Counted from the stretch's first letter, positions 33,340 through 43,992 are shown. The stretch: 64,000 nt of DNA from Hyphomonas sp. (GCF_016125515.1 NZ_WGLO01000013.1:1-64000), one strand, 5' to 3'. Notes: a model not told the origin generated them from the letters alone. Numbers and translations are program-made.

Positions 33340-34056
33340 GACGGCGCGCTGGGCGGCAAACAGCTCATTGCAGCCCTTCTCCGCCAGCGCAATCATCGCC
33401 TCCAGCTCAGCGCGCGTCATCGGGCGGGCTTCGCCGGTGCCCTGCACCTCGATGAACCCGCCATCCGAGCTCATGACCACGTTCATGTCGGCTTCACCGC
33501 TGGAATCTTCAGGATAATCAACGTCCAGCACCGGATGGTTCTGGAAGAGGCCGACCGAAATGGCCGCCGCCTGTTTCTGGACCGGATCTGCCTTGATCAC
33601 ACCCTCGCGCTGCAGGTAGCGGCAGGCGAGCGCCAGCGCGACAAAGCCGCCGGTGATCGAGGCCGTCCGCGTACCACCATCCGCCTGCACCACGTCGCAG
33701 TCGATGGTGATCGTGTTCTCGCCGAGCGCGGCAAGATCGATGACCGAACGCATCGAGCGGCCGATCAGGCGCTGGATTTCCTGGGTCCGGCCGGACTGCT
33801 TACCGGCGGCCGCTTCCCGGCGTCCCCGCGTATGGGTGGCGCGCGGCAGCATGCCGTACTCGCCGGTCACCCAGCCCTGCCCCTTGCCTTTCATCCAGCC
33901 CGGCACACCCTTTTCCCAGCTGGCCGTGCACAAGACCTGCGTATGGCCGAACTTGGCGAGGCAGGATCCTTCGGCATATCGGGTCACCCCGGTCTCGAGG
34001 GAAATGGGGCGCAATTCGTCGAAAGCGCGCCCGGACGGGCGGAGAAGGCTGGGCAT
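33328..34056 (-). CDS. rph: RNase PH, tRNA 3'-end processing phosphorolytic exoribonuclease
   Basis: A 242-residue protein with the full RNase PH fold: [24 protein letters not shown], then [60 protein letters not shown], and the C-terminal [23 protein letters not shown]. It trims tRNA 3' ends. Normally beside rdgB-hemW; here they are 2.1 kb away on the same strand. Confidence 0.95.
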   Translation of the reverse strand: MPSLLRPSGRAFDELRPISLETGVTRYAEGSCLAKFGHTQVLCTASWEKGVPGWMKGKGQGWVTGEYGMLPRATHTRGRREAAAGKQSGRTQEIQRLIGRSMRSVIDLAALGENTITIDCDVVQADGGTRTASITGGFVALALACRYLQREGVIKADPVQKQAAAISVGLFQNHPVLDVDYPEDSSGEADMNVVMSSDGGFIEVQGTGEARPMTRAELEAMIALAEKGCNELFAAQRAVLAG

Positions 34057-34148
34057 GACGCGGAATCCTTATAGGTTCCGGCCTGATTTGCGGGTTTTGT
34101 GCGGCATGTCCACACCCAAAGGACGTGCTGGAGGAGTAAAGGCCGGAC

Positions 34149-35819
34149 ATGGCGAGTGATATCGAGATTGCGCGGGCCGCCAAGAAGCAGCCCATTCTGG
34201 ACATTGCCGAACGCGCCGGCATCCCTGCAGGCGAAGTCATGCCCTACGGCCACGACAAGGCCAAGCTGTCAGCCCGGTTCATCAAGGGCCTGCGCCCGCA
34301 GAATCTTGGCAAGCTGATCCTCGTCACCGCAATCAACCCTACCGCCGCCGGCGAAGGCAAGACTACGACCTCGATCGGCCTCGCCGATGCGCTCGCCCGT
34401 ATCGGTGCCAGGACGATGCTCTGCCTGCGCGAGCCGTCACTTGGCCCCTGCTTCGGCATGAAAGGCGGCGCGACCGGGGGCGGCCTCTCGCAGGTCGTGC
34501 CGATGGACGATATCAACCTGCACTTCACCGGCGACTTCCATGCCATCACGGCCGCGCACAACCTGCTCGCCGCCATGGTCGACAATCACATCCATTGGGG
34601 CCACAGCCCGCGGATCGATCCGTCGCGGGTCACCTGGCGCCGCGTGCTGGATATGAACGACCGCAGCCTGCGCAGCGTCGTGTCCGGACTGGGCGGACCG
34701 AGCAACGGCACGCCGTCCGAAACCGGATTCGACATCACGGTCGCCTCCGAAGTGATGGCCATCCTGTGCCTCGCCCGCGATGCTGGCGACCTCGAATCCC
34801 GCCTTGCACGGATCATTGTCGGCTACACCCGCGAACGCGAGGCCGTCACGGCAGCAGACATCAAAGCCGTGGGCGCCATGATGGTGCTGCTCAAGGACGC
34901 GATCCAACCCAATCTCGTGCAAACGCTGGAGAACAATCCCGCGCTCATTCATGGCGGCCCTTTCGCCAACATCGCGCACGGTAGCAATTCGGTGATCGCC
35001 ACACAGGCCGGCATGAAGATGGCCGACTATGTTGTCACCGAAGCCGGCTTCGGCGCCGATCTCGGTGCCGAGAAGTTCCTCAACATCAAATGCCGCCAGG
35101 CCCATCTGACCCCGGACGCGGCCGTGCTGGTCGCGACTGTCCGTGCCCTGAAGATGCATGGCGGGCTTGCGAAGGAGGATCTGGCGACTGTGAGCTACAG
35201 CGCACTCGAAAACGGATTGTCCAATCTGGGCCGCCATATCGAAAACCTGCGCCAGTTCGGGCTTCCGGTCGTCGTTGCCGTCAACCGCTTCACCACCGAC
35301 ACCTCCGGCGAGCTGGCCGCAATCGAAGCCTACTGCGCCAAGGTCGGCGTGCCGGTGGCGCTGTGTACGCACTGGGCCGAAGGCGGCCGCGGCGCCGAAA
35401 CGCTCGCCCGCACGGTCATCGACCTGACCGCCCAGCGCCAGGAGCCGTTCCAGCTGCTCTATCCGGACGACATGCCCCTCTTCGAGAAGATCGAGACGGT
35501 CGCCAAACGCATCTACCGCGCCGCACGTGTCGAGGCGCCGCGCGCTGTGCTGAGCCAGTTGAAAGCCTGGGAAGCCGCCGGCTTTGGCAAGCTGCCGGTT
35601 TGCATGGCCAAGACGCAGTACAGCTTCTCCACCGACCCTTCCCTGCTGGGTGCTCCGGAAGGCCATGTCGTGCGCCTGCGCGAGGTGCGCCTGTCCGCGG
35701 GGGCAGGTTTCGTGGCCGCGATCTGCGGGGACATCATGACGATGCCCGGCCTGCCCCGCCGCCCCGCCGCCGAGGGCATGCACCTCAATGCAGGCGGCCA
35801 GATCGAAGGCCTGCACTGA
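34149..35819 (+). CDS. fhs: Formate-tetrahydrofolate ligase (10-formyl-THF synthetase)
   Basis: A 556-residue ATP-dependent enzyme that makes 10-formyl-THF from formate. The P-loop is [17 protein letters not shown]; further signatures are [26 protein letters not shown] and [20 protein letters not shown]. It feeds one-carbon units to purine and Met-tRNA formylation. The start at 34149 has GGAGGAG about 15 nt upstream; otherwise unexceptional. It is monocistronic, divergent from rph. Confidence 0.95.
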   Translation: MASDIEIARAAKKQPILDIAERAGIPAGEVMPYGHDKAKLSARFIKGLRPQNLGKLILVTAINPTAAGEGKTTTSIGLADALARIGARTMLCLREPSLGPCFGMKGGATGGGLSQVVPMDDINLHFTGDFHAITAAHNLLAAMVDNHIHWGHSPRIDPSRVTWRRVLDMNDRSLRSVVSGLGGPSNGTPSETGFDITVASEVMAILCLARDAGDLESRLARIIVGYTREREAVTAADIKAVGAMMVLLKDAIQPNLVQTLENNPALIHGGPFANIAHGSNSVIATQAGMKMADYVVTEAGFGADLGAEKFLNIKCRQAHLTPDAAVLVATVRALKMHGGLAKEDLATVSYSALENGLSNLGRHIENLRQFGLPVVVAVNRFTTDTSGELAAIEAYCAKVGVPVALCTHWAEGGRGAETLARTVIDLTAQRQEPFQLLYPDDMPLFEKIETVAKRIYRAARVEAPRAVLSQLKAWEAAGFGKLPVCMAKTQYSFSTDPSLLGAPEGHVVRLREVRLSAGAGFVAAICGDIMTMPGLPRRPAAEGMHLNAGGQIEGLH

Positions 35820-35882
35820 AGCTGTTTAGCCAAAATAGAAAATAGGCTTGCTGGCGATTAGCATTTTTGCTAATTAGCAGAC

Positions 35883-36179
35883 ATGGAAAATTCCGTCTTC
35901 AAGGCCCTGGCCCACCCGGCCCGCCGTCAAGTCCTGACAATGCTGCGCAAAGGCCCCCGCCTTGCCGGCGATCTTGCGGCCGAATTCGAGGCGAGCTGGC
36001 CGACGATGAGCCGGCACCTCGCCGTGCTCAAGGACGCCGACCTGATCACCGCCGAGCGGCAAGGCAACCAGATCCTCTACCGCGTCAACACGAGCGTCCT
36101 GGAGGACGCCGCCTCCGCCCTGCTCGGCCTGATCGGCCGGGACGAAGGAGACGATCAACTGAAGGAAGCTGCCGAATGA
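35883..36179 (+). CDS. ArsR/SdpR-family autorepressor
   Basis: A 98-residue winged-helix protein: MENSVFKALAHPARRQVLTMLRKGPRLAGDLAAEFEASWPTMSRHLAVLKDADLITAERQGNQILYRVNTSVLEDAASALL. It lacks a CxC metal site of the metal-sensing ArsR members and matches the SdpR subtype that represses its own operon with sdpI. The stop overlaps the sdpI-like ATG (ATGA), so the two are coupled. A strong AT-rich stretch with GCTAATTAGC just upstream may be the operator. Confidence 0.85.
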   Translation: MENSVFKALAHPARRQVLTMLRKGPRLAGDLAAEFEASWPTMSRHLAVLKDADLITAERQGNQILYRVNTSVLEDAASALLGLIGRDEGDDQLKEAAE

Positions 36180-36883
36180 AACCCTTTGCAAAAACCGGAC
36201 TCATCTGGACCGCAGGCGCAGTTCTCGTCACGTCGCTGATCACTGCCGGAACCTGGACCTCGCTGCCTGCCACCGGCGAAATCCCGGTGCATTGGGGACC
36301 GGACGGCACGCCGGACCGCTTTGGGGGGCATCTGGAAGCGGGCCTGACCCTGCTGGCGATGCCTGTGATCAGCCTGTTCGTGGGCCTGATCCTCGCTTTG
36401 GCGCCCAGCTTTGATCCCCGCAAGGAGAATATCGAAAAGGGCCGGCGCGCCTATCTCGCGGTCTGGATCAGCGTCATGCTGCTGCTCGTGCTGGTACACG
36501 GCGGCGTCGCGCGCATGATGACCGCGGGGCCGGAGGCCGAGTCGGGCAGCTTTGTCCGCTGGGTGATCGCAGGCAGCGCGCTCATGATCATCGTGATCGG
36601 CAATTACCTGCCCAAGACGCGCTCCAGCTTCTTTTTCGGCGTCCGCACGCCCTGGACCCTGTCTTCGGACATCGCCTGGGAGAAAACCCACCGGTTTGCC
36701 GGCCCGCTGTTCATGCTGGCGGGCGGGCTGGGCCTTGCCGGCGCCTTCCTGTTCAACGGCATCTGGCTGGCCCTGCAGCTGTCGGCGCTGATCATGGCGG
36801 CGGCCCTCGTTTCGGTCGTTTACTCCTATTTTGCCTGGAAAGGCGCCGCCGACCGCGACGATGGCACCGGCCTGACCGTCTGA
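36176..36883 (+). CDS. SdpI-family membrane protein
   Basis: Encodes 235 residues with about six membrane helices. Family marks are PATGEIPVHWGPDGTPDRFGG after the first helix (a DUF1648-like segment) and the C-terminal NYLPKTRSSFFFGVRTPWTLSSDIAWEKTHRFAGPLF (SdpI domain). In Bacillus SdpI gives immunity to the SdpC toxin and sequesters the repressor SdpR. No toxin gene is nearby. A longer frame from 35867 that overlaps the repressor is rejected in favour of the ATGA-coupled start. Confidence 0.85.
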   Translation: MKPFAKTGLIWTAGAVLVTSLITAGTWTSLPATGEIPVHWGPDGTPDRFGGHLEAGLTLLAMPVISLFVGLILALAPSFDPRKENIEKGRRAYLAVWISVMLLLVLVHGGVARMMTAGPEAESGSFVRWVIAGSALMIIVIGNYLPKTRSSFFFGVRTPWTLSSDIAWEKTHRFAGPLFMLAGGLGLAGAFLFNGIWLALQLSALIMAAALVSVVYSYFAWKGAADRDDGTGLTV

Positions 36884-36898
36884 ACGGCTATTGAACAC

Positions 36899-38017
36899 AT
36901 GGCCTGCGCTCCTTACTCCATGAGCATGGCCGAGCGTTTCGAAACAGAATCCCTCATGCAGCGCCTCGATCAGCGCTCCCGCGACATTTTCCGGGAGATA
37001 GTCGAAGGCTATCTCGCAAGCGGCGAGCCGGTCGGCTCACGCACCCTGTCCAAGGGCGGCATCCACCTTTCCCCGGCCTCCATCCGCAACGTGATGGCCG
37101 ATCTCGCCGAACTGGGCCTGCTGGACGCGCCCCATGTCTCGGCTGGCCGCACGCCGACCCACAAGGGGCTGCGCCTCTTCGTGGACGGGTTCCTCGAGTA
37201 TGGCGAGCCATCCAGGCAGGACAAGAATGCGATCGAAGAGCGCCTCGCGGCCGCCGGGGCTGACCTGGAACGTGTGCTGGGCGAGGCGTCCGACATCCTG
37301 TCCGGCCTGACTGGCGGCGCCGGGCTCGTCTCCTCCCCCACCCGCGACGCCCCCGTGCGCCATGTGGAATTCGTTCCGCTGGCCGGCGGCGACGCGCTGT
37401 GCGTGCTGGTCACCGACGACGGCGACGTCGAAAACCGCTTCATCAAGGTGCCGGAGGGCCTGCCGGTCACTACGCTGATCGAAGCCGGCAATTACCTCTC
37501 CACCCGCCTCAAGGGCCGCACCCTCGCCGAAGCAACTAATGAAGTGCGCGAGGAATTGCGCACCCGCCGCGCCGCGCTGGACAGCGCCGCCGCCACGCTG
37601 GTCGAAGCCGGCCTTGCCCAATGGGGCGGCGATGCGCCCGGCCGGGGTCGCAGCCTGATCGTGCGCGGGCGCGCCAATCTCCTGGAGGACTCCAAGGCGG
37701 CTGAGGATCTCGACCGTGTGCGCCAGCTGTTCAACGAGCTTGAACGCCAGCAGAGCCTCCTCGAAATACTCGACACGACACGGGGCGCCGAGGGCGTGCG
37801 CCTTTTCATCGGGTCGGAGAACAGGCTTTTCCCGTTATCGGGTTCAAGTGTGATAGTGGCTCCCTATATGGGGGGCACTAAGCAGGTGATCGGGGCACTC
37901 GGCGTGATCGGGCCAACACGGCTCAATTATGCCCGGGTTATCCCGATGGTCGATTATACCGCGAAAGTGGTCGGCGAAATCCTCGCTGGCCGGCGCGGCA
38001 AGGATGGGAAGTCATGA
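36899..38017 (+). CDS. hrcA: HrcA, heat-inducible transcription repressor
   Basis: Encodes up to 372 residues. The winged-helix N-terminus reads [56 protein letters not shown], and the C-terminal GAF-like domain follows. HrcA represses heat-shock genes at CIRCE elements; none was found near hrcA or dnaK here, so its target (usually groESL) must lie elsewhere. The exact start is uncertain: 36899, 36920 and 36956 are all in frame and none has a clear ribosome binding site. Its stop overlaps grpE (ATGA). Confidence 0.92.
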   Translation: MACAPYSMSMAERFETESLMQRLDQRSRDIFREIVEGYLASGEPVGSRTLSKGGIHLSPASIRNVMADLAELGLLDAPHVSAGRTPTHKGLRLFVDGFLEYGEPSRQDKNAIEERLAAAGADLERVLGEASDILSGLTGGAGLVSSPTRDAPVRHVEFVPLAGGDALCVLVTDDGDVENRFIKVPEGLPVTTLIEAGNYLSTRLKGRTLAEATNEVREELRTRRAALDSAAATLVEAGLAQWGGDAPGRGRSLIVRGRANLLEDSKAAEDLDRVRQLFNELERQQSLLEILDTTRGAEGVRLFIGSENRLFPLSGSSVIVAPYMGGTKQVIGALGVIGPTRLNYARVIPMVDYTAKVVGEILAGRRGKDGKS

Positions 38018-38586
38018 GCGATACTTCGAACACAGGCGAAACGACGGATATCGAAACCGCCCCCGAGGCTGCGGCCGCCGAAACCCCGGCGCCGGCCCCG
38101 ACACCCCAAGAGGTGATTGCAACCCTTGAGGCCGAGAAGCGGGAACTGAACGACAAGTTCCTCCGCCTCTTTGCGGACCTCGACAACACCCGCAAGCGCG
38201 CGGAGCGTGAAGTGGCCGAAGCGCGCGTCTATGCCATCGGCAAGTTTGCAGCCGACCTTCTCAACGTGGCCGACAATCTCGCCCGCGCCCTGGCCGCCCT
38301 GCCGCAGGCCGAGCGCGAGACGCTGACCGATGCGGGCAAGAACCTGCTCGGCGGCATCGAGATGACCGAGAAGGAACTGCACACCGTACTGACGCGCTAC
38401 AATGTCGTGCCGGTCGACGCCGCCCCCGGCGCCCCGTTCGACCCGAACGTGCACCAGGCTGTGGCGCAGATCCCGTCCGACCAGCCCGCCGGCACCATCG
38501 CGCAGCTCTTCCAGCCCGGCTGGCGCATCGGCGAACGCACCCTGCGCGCCGCCATGGTCGCCGTCAGCGCGGGCCCGGCGAACTAG
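38014..38586 (+). CDS. grpE: GrpE, DnaK nucleotide-exchange factor
   Basis: A 190-residue protein: an acidic, Ala/Pro-rich N-terminus (about 40 residues), a long coiled coil ([38 protein letters not shown]), and the C-terminal beta-domain ending [43 protein letters not shown]. It releases ADP from DnaK. Overlaps hrcA by 4 nt. Its stop shares the tetranucleotide CTAG with the stop of the convergent lipoprotein gene. Confidence 0.95.
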   Translation: MSDTSNTGETTDIETAPEAAAAETPAPAPTPQEVIATLEAEKRELNDKFLRLFADLDNTRKRAEREVAEARVYAIGKFAADLLNVADNLARALAALPQAERETLTDAGKNLLGGIEMTEKELHTVLTRYNVVPVDAAPGAPFDPNVHQAVAQIPSDQPAGTIAQLFQPGWRIGERTLRAAMVAVSAGPAN

Positions 38587-39470
38587 GGAATGATCTTCCA
38601 CGCCGTGACGGTGCCGGGCTCCCAGTTCGGAACGATCACGATATCTCCGTACACGTTCAGATCGTTCTGAAGGATGCCGTCGGCCTTGGTGTCGATCACC
38701 TTGGTGACTGTTCCGTCTTCGCCGACATGGTAGATCTCGCCCGGCCAGCTGGACACGAGATAGCCGCCGCCGGGGACGAGGCCGATCCCGTCTGCATCCT
38801 TCATGCCGGTGGCGATCACGGTCTCGGCGCCGGGCCCGCGATAGTCGATCAGTTTGCCATCCGCCATCGTCGCGATCAGCAGCCGGTCGCCATCGCCGAG
38901 AACGCCATTGATACCGGCCCAGCCGTCTGACTGGGCGAAGACTGACGCCCCCTCTGGGGTGATCTTGTGGATCGTCGCGGTGCCGGAATCGGAGACGAGC
39001 ACATCGTCCTTCCACACCGTCATGTCGTTCAGGAAGCCCGCGCCTTCGATCAGCGCCTTTCCCTTCGCCTCACCCGTTGCCGCGTCAAACATCGCCACAC
39101 CGTCCCGGTCTGCGGCATAGAGGATGCCGTCCTTGACGGCGAGACCCGCCGGGGCGTCCATGCCGTCCACGAACCTGGCCGCCGCCACCGTGCCATCCGC
39201 ATTCAGCCGCGAGATATAACCGTTGCCGTCCTTGGCATCTTCCGGACCCGGACCGATGTTCGAGATGAAATAGCTGCCATCCGACGCGAGCGCCGCGCCC
39301 TCCGGTGCCTCGAAGCCCGAGGCGGTCCACATCAGCTCCAGTGAGCCCGGAATGGGCGCGGGCGGCGCGGCGTCTTCGGCAGGCACAACGAGTTCCGGCT
39401 CAACCGGCGCCGGCTGGCTGCAGGCGGCCATCATACCGAGCGAAGCGGCCAGAATCAGAAATGTGCGCAT
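38583..39470 (-). CDS. Lipoprotein with six-bladed beta-propeller (SMP-30/NHL type)
   Basis: Encodes 295 residues. A lipobox at the signal end (LGMMAACS) predicts a lipoprotein. After a Pro-rich acidic linker come repeated propeller strands: EAPEGAALASDGSYFISNIG, DAPAGLAVKDGILYAADRDGV, LNDMTVWKDDVLVSDSGTATIHKI, and similar. These fit SMP-30/gluconolactonase-like or NHL propellers; the catalytic Asp/Asn metal site is not confidently seen, so an enzymatic role is unproven. Convergent with grpE, sharing its stop bases. Confidence 0.75.
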   Translation of the reverse strand: MRTFLILAASLGMMAACSQPAPVEPELVVPAEDAAPPAPIPGSLELMWTASGFEAPEGAALASDGSYFISNIGPGPEDAKDGNGYISRLNADGTVAAARFVDGMDAPAGLAVKDGILYAADRDGVAMFDAATGEAKGKALIEGAGFLNDMTVWKDDVLVSDSGTATIHKITPEGASVFAQSDGWAGINGVLGDGDRLLIATMADGKLIDYRGPGAETVIATGMKDADGIGLVPGGGYLVSSWPGEIYHVGEDGTVTKVIDTKADGILQNDLNVYGDIVIVPNWEPGTVTAWKIIP

Positions 39471-39555
39471 GCGTTTGTCTCCCCGAATGGCGTGTCGGGG
39501 AAACTATGACACGAGTGACGCCCCCAGAGCCAGCCTTCCGGGGCCCCGAGCAGGC

Positions 39556-40644
39556 TCAGACCTGGCTGCGCCGATCCATGCCCTGGCGGTCCAGCATCCA
39601 GCCCGGATATTCCGGCGCCAGCGCCGAGACGGCGTCGAGCGCAGCAAGGTCATCGCTGTCCAGCGCCACATCCAGCGCGCCGAGATTGTCCGCCAGCTGG
39701 TCCATCGTCCGCGTCCCGATGATCACGCTGGTCACATGGCCCTGGTGCAGCAGCCAGCCGAGCGCCACCTGCGGCACCGTCGCGCCGTGCTTTCCGGCGA
39801 TCCGGCGCATCTCGTCGATGATGTCGAAGCCTTTTTCCTTGTTCACGGGCGGGAAGTCGAAAATCGTGCGGCGCGCATCATTGGGGCCCGCGCCGTCCCG
39901 GCTGAACTTGCCGGACAGGAATCCGCCGGCCAGCGGGCTCCACGGCAGGATGGCCAGCTGCTGGTCTTTCGCCATCGGCACGACTTCGCGCTCGAGATCG
40001 CGCCCGGCGATCGAATAATACATCTGGCAGCTTTCGAACCGGGCCAGCCCGCGCCGCTCGGCATAGGCCACCGCCTTCATGATCAGCCAGGCAGGCATGT
40101 TGCACAGGCCGACATAACGCACCTTGCCGGACCGGACGACCGCGTCGAGCGCCTCGACGGTTTCCTCGATCGGCGTGAGCGGATCGGTGCCGTGCACCTG
40201 GTAGAGGTCGATAAAGTCGAGGCCGAGGCGCTGCAGGCTCGCATCGACCGCATCGAAAATGTGTTTGCGCGACAGGCCGGAAATGTTGCGGGCCGCCGTC
40301 TCGCGCCGCTCGGCCTCTGCCTTCTGGGCCCCGGTCGCATCGTCCGGCACCCGCATCGAGACCCGGCCGAAGACCTTGGTGGCCACGACGACCTCGTCGC
40401 GCGGCAGCCCGTTATTGCGGATAGCCTGGCCCAGCATCGTCTCGGACACGCCCGCCGAATAGACGTTCGCGGTGTCAAAGAAGTTGATCCCCGAATCCCA
40501 CGCCTTGCGCACCAACGCGTCGGCCTCGTCCTGCTGCTGTTTGCCGATGAATTTCCAGATGCCGCCATCCCCGCCAAAAGTCATCGTGCCGAGGCAGAGT
40601 TTCGATACGATCAGGCCGGTCCGTCCAAGTTTCGCATATTTCAT
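39556..40644 (-). CDS. Aldo/keto reductase
   Basis: A 362-residue (alpha/beta)8-barrel oxidoreductase using NADPH: MKYAKLGRTGLIVSKLCLGTMTFGG at the start, the catalytic Asp/Tyr in FFDTANVYSAGVSE, the Lys in VVATKVFGRV, and DFIDLYQVHGTDPLTPIEETVEALD. The C-terminal NADP-binding region includes VTSVIIGTRTMDQLADNLGALD. It is of the YajO/YhdN-like AKR type; the physiological substrate cannot be told. Divergent from dnaK with a 369-nt gap. Confidence 0.9.
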   Translation of the reverse strand: MKYAKLGRTGLIVSKLCLGTMTFGGDGGIWKFIGKQQQDEADALVRKAWDSGINFFDTANVYSAGVSETMLGQAIRNNGLPRDEVVVATKVFGRVSMRVPDDATGAQKAEAERRETAARNISGLSRKHIFDAVDASLQRLGLDFIDLYQVHGTDPLTPIEETVEALDAVVRSGKVRYVGLCNMPAWLIMKAVAYAERRGLARFESCQMYYSIAGRDLEREVVPMAKDQQLAILPWSPLAGGFLSGKFSRDGAGPNDARRTIFDFPPVNKEKGFDIIDEMRRIAGKHGATVPQVALGWLLHQGHVTSVIIGTRTMDQLADNLGALDVALDSDDLAALDAVSALAPEYPGWMLDRQGMDRRSQV

Positions 40645-41013
40645 CTAGGGCAAATCCTCTGTCTGGCGGGCTAAGATGGGGGGCAAAACGGATATGTCGA
40701 GCCAAACCGCCGGCCAGCTCCTCGCCGGATCGCCCGGCAGGGCGCCTTCTCGCGCCTACTGAGAACCGTTTTCAAAGCCGCGCAGGCCTGTGCTTGCTGG
40801 GAACGCGGCAGATCGTCCACGTCATCCAAATGTGCATCCGCCCCTTGAGCGGCGGGGTATTCTTCCCATATCGCAGACCGAACAGGTGAGTGGATTTAAA
40901 ATCCGTCGTCACCGCTCAAAACGTGAAACTTGAAAGAGCCATTGGCGGCCGGGGCTGCTGAGCAGACCGAACCCAAACCCCGCGAACGGCAGCTGACAGA
41001 AGAGAGAGACAGT
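40645..41013 (+). other. Intergenic region between aldo/keto reductase gene and dnaK
   Basis: This is the longest gene-free stretch in the window. It holds the heat-shock promoter at 40844-40871 and the about 135-nt dnaK leader. No CIRCE inverted repeat, riboswitch or open frame with good codon use is seen. The left half may contain the promoter for the divergent reductase gene, but nothing stands out. Confidence 0.6.
40844..40871 (+). promoter_or_regulatory. Sigma32 (RpoH) heat-shock promoter of dnaK
   Basis: CTTGAGC (40844-40850) and CCCATAT (40865-40871) separated by 14 nt match the sigma32 consensus CTTGAAA-N(11-17)-CCCCATNT closely. Orientation faces dnaK. Transcription should start near 40878, giving a leader of about 135 nt. 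Confidence 0.8.
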
Positions 41014-42906
41014 ATGAGCAAGATCATTGGCATCGACCTCGGCACCACCAACTCGTGCGTGGCCGTCATGGAAGGCGGCGAAGCAAAGGTCATCGAGAAC
41101 GCCGAAGGCAACCGCACCACCCCCTCCGTCGTGGCCTTCACCGAAAGTGGTGAGCGCCTGATCGGCCAGCCCGCCCGCCGGCAGGCCGTCACCAACCCAG
41201 ACTTCACCTTCTACGCCATCAAGCGCCTGATCGGGCGCACCTTCGACGACCCGACGGCCCAGAAGGACAAGGCGATGAGCCCCTTCGGCATCGTCAAGGC
41301 GCCGAACGGCGACGCCTGGGTCAAGGGCCGCGACAAGGACTACGCCCCGCAGGAGATCTCGGCCTTCATTCTCACCAAGATGAAGGAAACCGCCGAGGCC
41401 TATCTCGGCGCGAAGGTCACGCAGGCGGTCATCACGGTTCCGGCCTACTTCAACGACGCCCAGCGTCAGGCCACCAAGGATGCCGGCAAGATTGCCGGCC
41501 TTGAAGTGCTGCGCATCATCAACGAGCCAACCGCAGCCGCCCTCGCCTATGGCCTCGACAAGTCGGGCAACAAGACGATTGCGGTCTACGACCTTGGCGG
41601 CGGTACGTTCGACGTCTCGCTGCTCGAGATCGGCGACGGCGTGTTCGAAGTGCTCTCCACCAACGGCGATACCTTCCTCGGCGGTGAAGATTTCGACCTG
41701 CGCATCGTCGACTTCCTGACCAGCGAGTTCAAGAAGGATCAGGGCATCGACCTGAAAGCCGACAAGCTCGCCCTTCAGCGCCTGAAGGAAGAAGCCGAGA
41801 AAGCCAAGAAAGAGCTGTCCTCGACCACGCAGTACGAAGTGAACCTGCCGTTCATCACGGCAGACGCGACCGGCCCGAAACACCTCAACATCAAGCTGAC
41901 GCGCGCCAAGTACGAAAGCCTTGTCCAGGACCTCGTCGACCGCACGATCGAGCCTTGCAAGAAGGCCCTGAAAGACGCGGGCAAGACCCCGGCGGACATC
42001 GATGAAGTCGTCCTCGTGGGCGGCATGACCCGCATGCCGGCCGTGCAGGACGCGGTGAAGAAGTTCTTCGGCAAGGAACCCCACAAGGGCGTGAACCCGG
42101 ATGAAGTGGTTGCCATCGGTGCGGCGATCCAGGGCGGCGTCCTGCAGGGCGACGTAAAGGACGTGGTCCTGCTCGACGTGACCCCGCTCTCGCTGGGCAT
42201 TGAGACGCTGGGCGGCGTGTTCACCCGCCTGATCGAGCGCAACACGACCATCCCGACGAAGAAGTCCCAGGTCTTCTCGACCGCCGAGGACAACCAGCCA
42301 GCCGTGACGATCAAGGTTGCGCAGGGCGAGCGCGAGATGGCCGCTGACAACAAGCAGCTCGGCCAGTTCAACCTCGAAGGCATTGCCCCTGCCCCACGCG
42401 GTCTGCCGCAGATCGAAGTCACGTTCGACATCGACGCCAACGGCATCGTCTCGGTCTCGGCCAAGGACAAGGCCACCGGCAAGGAACAGCAGATCACCAT
42501 CCAGGCGGATGGCGGCCTGTCGGAAGCCGACATCAAGAAGATGATGGCCGAAGCCGAAGCCAATGCGGGCGCCGACAAGGCCCGCCGCGAACTGGTGGAG
42601 GCCAAGAACCATGCCGAAGCGCTGATCCATCAGACCGAGAAGCAGCTGGTTGAGCACGGCTCGAAAGTGTCCGATGCGGTCAAGGGCGAAATCGAATCGG
42701 CCATTGCCGACCTGAAGACAGCCGCCGCCGGTGACAACACCGCCGACATTCAGGCCAAGCATCAGGCGCTCATGACGGCCGCGATGAAACTCGGCGAAGC
42801 GATCTATGCTGCCGCCGGCACGGCCGCTGCCGAAGCGGACGGCGCCAAGGATGACGGCGTGGTGGACGCCGACTTCGAAGAAGTCGACGACGCAAAGAGC
42901 GCTTGA
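41014..42906 (+). CDS. dnaK: DnaK, Hsp70 chaperone
   Basis: A 630-residue protein. The ATPase domain starts [18 protein letters not shown]; further signatures are [18 protein letters not shown] and [17 protein letters not shown]. The substrate-binding domain follows [17 protein letters not shown], and the C-terminus ends in an acidic tail (DADFEEVDD). An open frame begins 28 codons earlier, but the ATG at 41014 gives the standard N-terminus. Own promoter of sigma32 type and an intrinsic terminator just after the stop suggest a single-gene unit here; dnaJ is not adjacent. Confidence 0.97.
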   Translation: MSKIIGIDLGTTNSCVAVMEGGEAKVIENAEGNRTTPSVVAFTESGERLIGQPARRQAVTNPDFTFYAIKRLIGRTFDDPTAQKDKAMSPFGIVKAPNGDAWVKGRDKDYAPQEISAFILTKMKETAEAYLGAKVTQAVITVPAYFNDAQRQATKDAGKIAGLEVLRIINEPTAAALAYGLDKSGNKTIAVYDLGGGTFDVSLLEIGDGVFEVLSTNGDTFLGGEDFDLRIVDFLTSEFKKDQGIDLKADKLALQRLKEEAEKAKKELSSTTQYEVNLPFITADATGPKHLNIKLTRAKYESLVQDLVDRTIEPCKKALKDAGKTPADIDEVVLVGGMTRMPAVQDAVKKFFGKEPHKGVNPDEVVAIGAAIQGGVLQGDVKDVVLLDVTPLSLGIETLGGVFTRLIERNTTIPTKKSQVFSTAEDNQPAVTIKVAQGEREMAADNKQLGQFNLEGIAPAPRGLPQIEVTFDIDANGIVSVSAKDKATGKEQQITIQADGGLSEADIKKMMAEAEANAGADKARRELVEAKNHAEALIHQTEKQLVEHGSKVSDAVKGEIESAIADLKTAAAGDNTADIQAKHQALMTAAMKLGEAIYAAAGTAAAEADGAKDDGVVDADFEEVDDAKSA

Positions 42907-42928
42907 GGCATCCTCCTCTCAAAGACAG

Positions 42929-42959
42929 AACCCGCCGGAGCGATCCGGCGGGTTTTTTC
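42929..42959 (+). terminator. Intrinsic terminator after dnaK
   Basis: An 11-bp stem (AACCCGCCGGA with TCCGGCGGGTT) with a 4-base loop and a run of seven T's in all after the stem. It sits 23 nt after the dnaK stop. The A's at the 5' side may also help terminate the convergent transcript. Confidence 0.93.
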
Positions 42960-43002
42960 TTTGGAGGCGCCGGCGCTCCTGCCGGAAGACGCGGCCAGAA
43001 TC

Positions 43003-43992
43003 CTAGATCACCACAACCACCTTGCCGGTCGCCTTGCGCTCCATCAGCTCACGGATGGCCTCGCCGCCTTTTTCGAGCGGATAGGTGTTCGAGATGTGCG
43101 GGCGCACCTTGCCGGCCTTGTAGAGCTCGAACAGTTCCTTGACGTTCTGCGCATGCGCCTTGGGATCGCGCGCCACGGCGGCGCCCCAGAACACACCGCG
43201 CACGTCGCAGCTTTTCAGCAGCGTGAGGTTCAGCGGCAGTTTCGGAATACCGGCCGGGAAGCCGATCACGAGGAAACGCCCTTCCCAGTTCAGCGCGCGC
43301 ACCGCCGGCTCGGCATAATTTCCGCCCACACCGTCATAGACGATGTCAACGCCGCCGCCGGAGATCGCCTTGATGTCGTCGGCAAATTTCTTCTGGCCGT
43401 CGCGGTCAAGCTCGCTCGCATAGACGAGGCCGAGATCAGCGCCCTTGGACAGACAGAAATCGACCTTCGCCTGCGACGAGGCCGCAGCGATCACTTTCAG
43501 GCCCATCGCCTTGCCGAGTTCGACCGCGGCAATACCGACCCCGCCCGCCGCGCCGAGCACCAGCAGCGTTTCGCCCGGCTTGGGATCAGCCCGGTCCTTC
43601 AGCGCATAATACGAGGTGCCGTAGGTCATCATGAAGGCGGCAGCCTCATCGAACGGCATGTTGTCCGGAATCGGCATCACGGAGTGGGCGGCGGCCAGCG
43701 CGTATTCCGCCATTCCGCCGCTACCGACCGAGGCCAGCACCCGGTCGCCCGGTTTCACATGACTGACGCCTTCGCCCAGCGCGGAGACAAATCCGGCCAC
43801 TTCGCCGCCCGGCGAGAACGGGCGCGGCGGTTTGAACTGGTAAAGGTCCTGGATCATCAGCGAATCGGGGAAGTTCACCCCGCACGCCTTCACCTCCACC
43901 AGCACCTGGCCTTTGCCCGGCGTGGGCGTGGCTACGTCTTCGATCACGAGGGCCTCCGGCCCGCCTACGGTTTTCGACAGCACGGCTTTCAT
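43003..43992 (-). CDS. NADPH:quinone oxidoreductase family protein (zinc-independent MDR)
   Basis: A 329-residue medium-chain reductase: GroES-like N-terminal domain ([20 protein letters not shown] ... [35 protein letters not shown]) and Rossmann domain with the motif [21 protein letters not shown]. It lacks the structural zinc Cys cluster, like QOR/zeta-crystallin. It reduces quinones or enones, but the exact substrate is open. Divergent from the isoaspartyl peptidase gene. Confidence 0.9.
   Translation of the reverse strand: MKAVLSKTVGGPEALVIEDVATPTPGKGQVLVEVKACGVNFPDSLMIQDLYQFKPPRPFSPGGEVAGFVSALGEGVSHVKPGDRVLASVGSGGMAEYALAAAHSVMPIPDNMPFDEAAAFMMTYGTSYYALKDRADPKPGETLLVLGAAGGVGIAAVELGKAMGLKVIAAASSQAKVDFCLSKGADLGLVYASELDRDGQKKFADDIKAISGGGVDIVYDGVGGNYAEPAVRALNWEGRFLVIGFPAGIPKLPLNLTLLKSCDVRGVFWGAAVARDPKAHAQNVKELFELYKAGKVRPHISNTYPLEKGGEAIRELMERKATGKVVVVI

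Noticed and set aside
34437-35816. A 459-codon minus-strand frame
   Set aside because: It lies entirely antisense to fhs, whose plus-strand product has all family motifs.
36884-41013. CIRCE operator for HrcA
   Set aside because: I looked upstream of hrcA, grpE and dnaK for TTAGCACTC-N9-GAGTGCTAA and did not see a convincing match.
40909-42762. A 617-codon open frame on the minus strand
   Set aside because: It is antisense to dnaK. Long antisense frames are expected from the codon bias of GC-rich genes, and the product is Gly/Leu/Asp/Val-rich without a recognisable domain.
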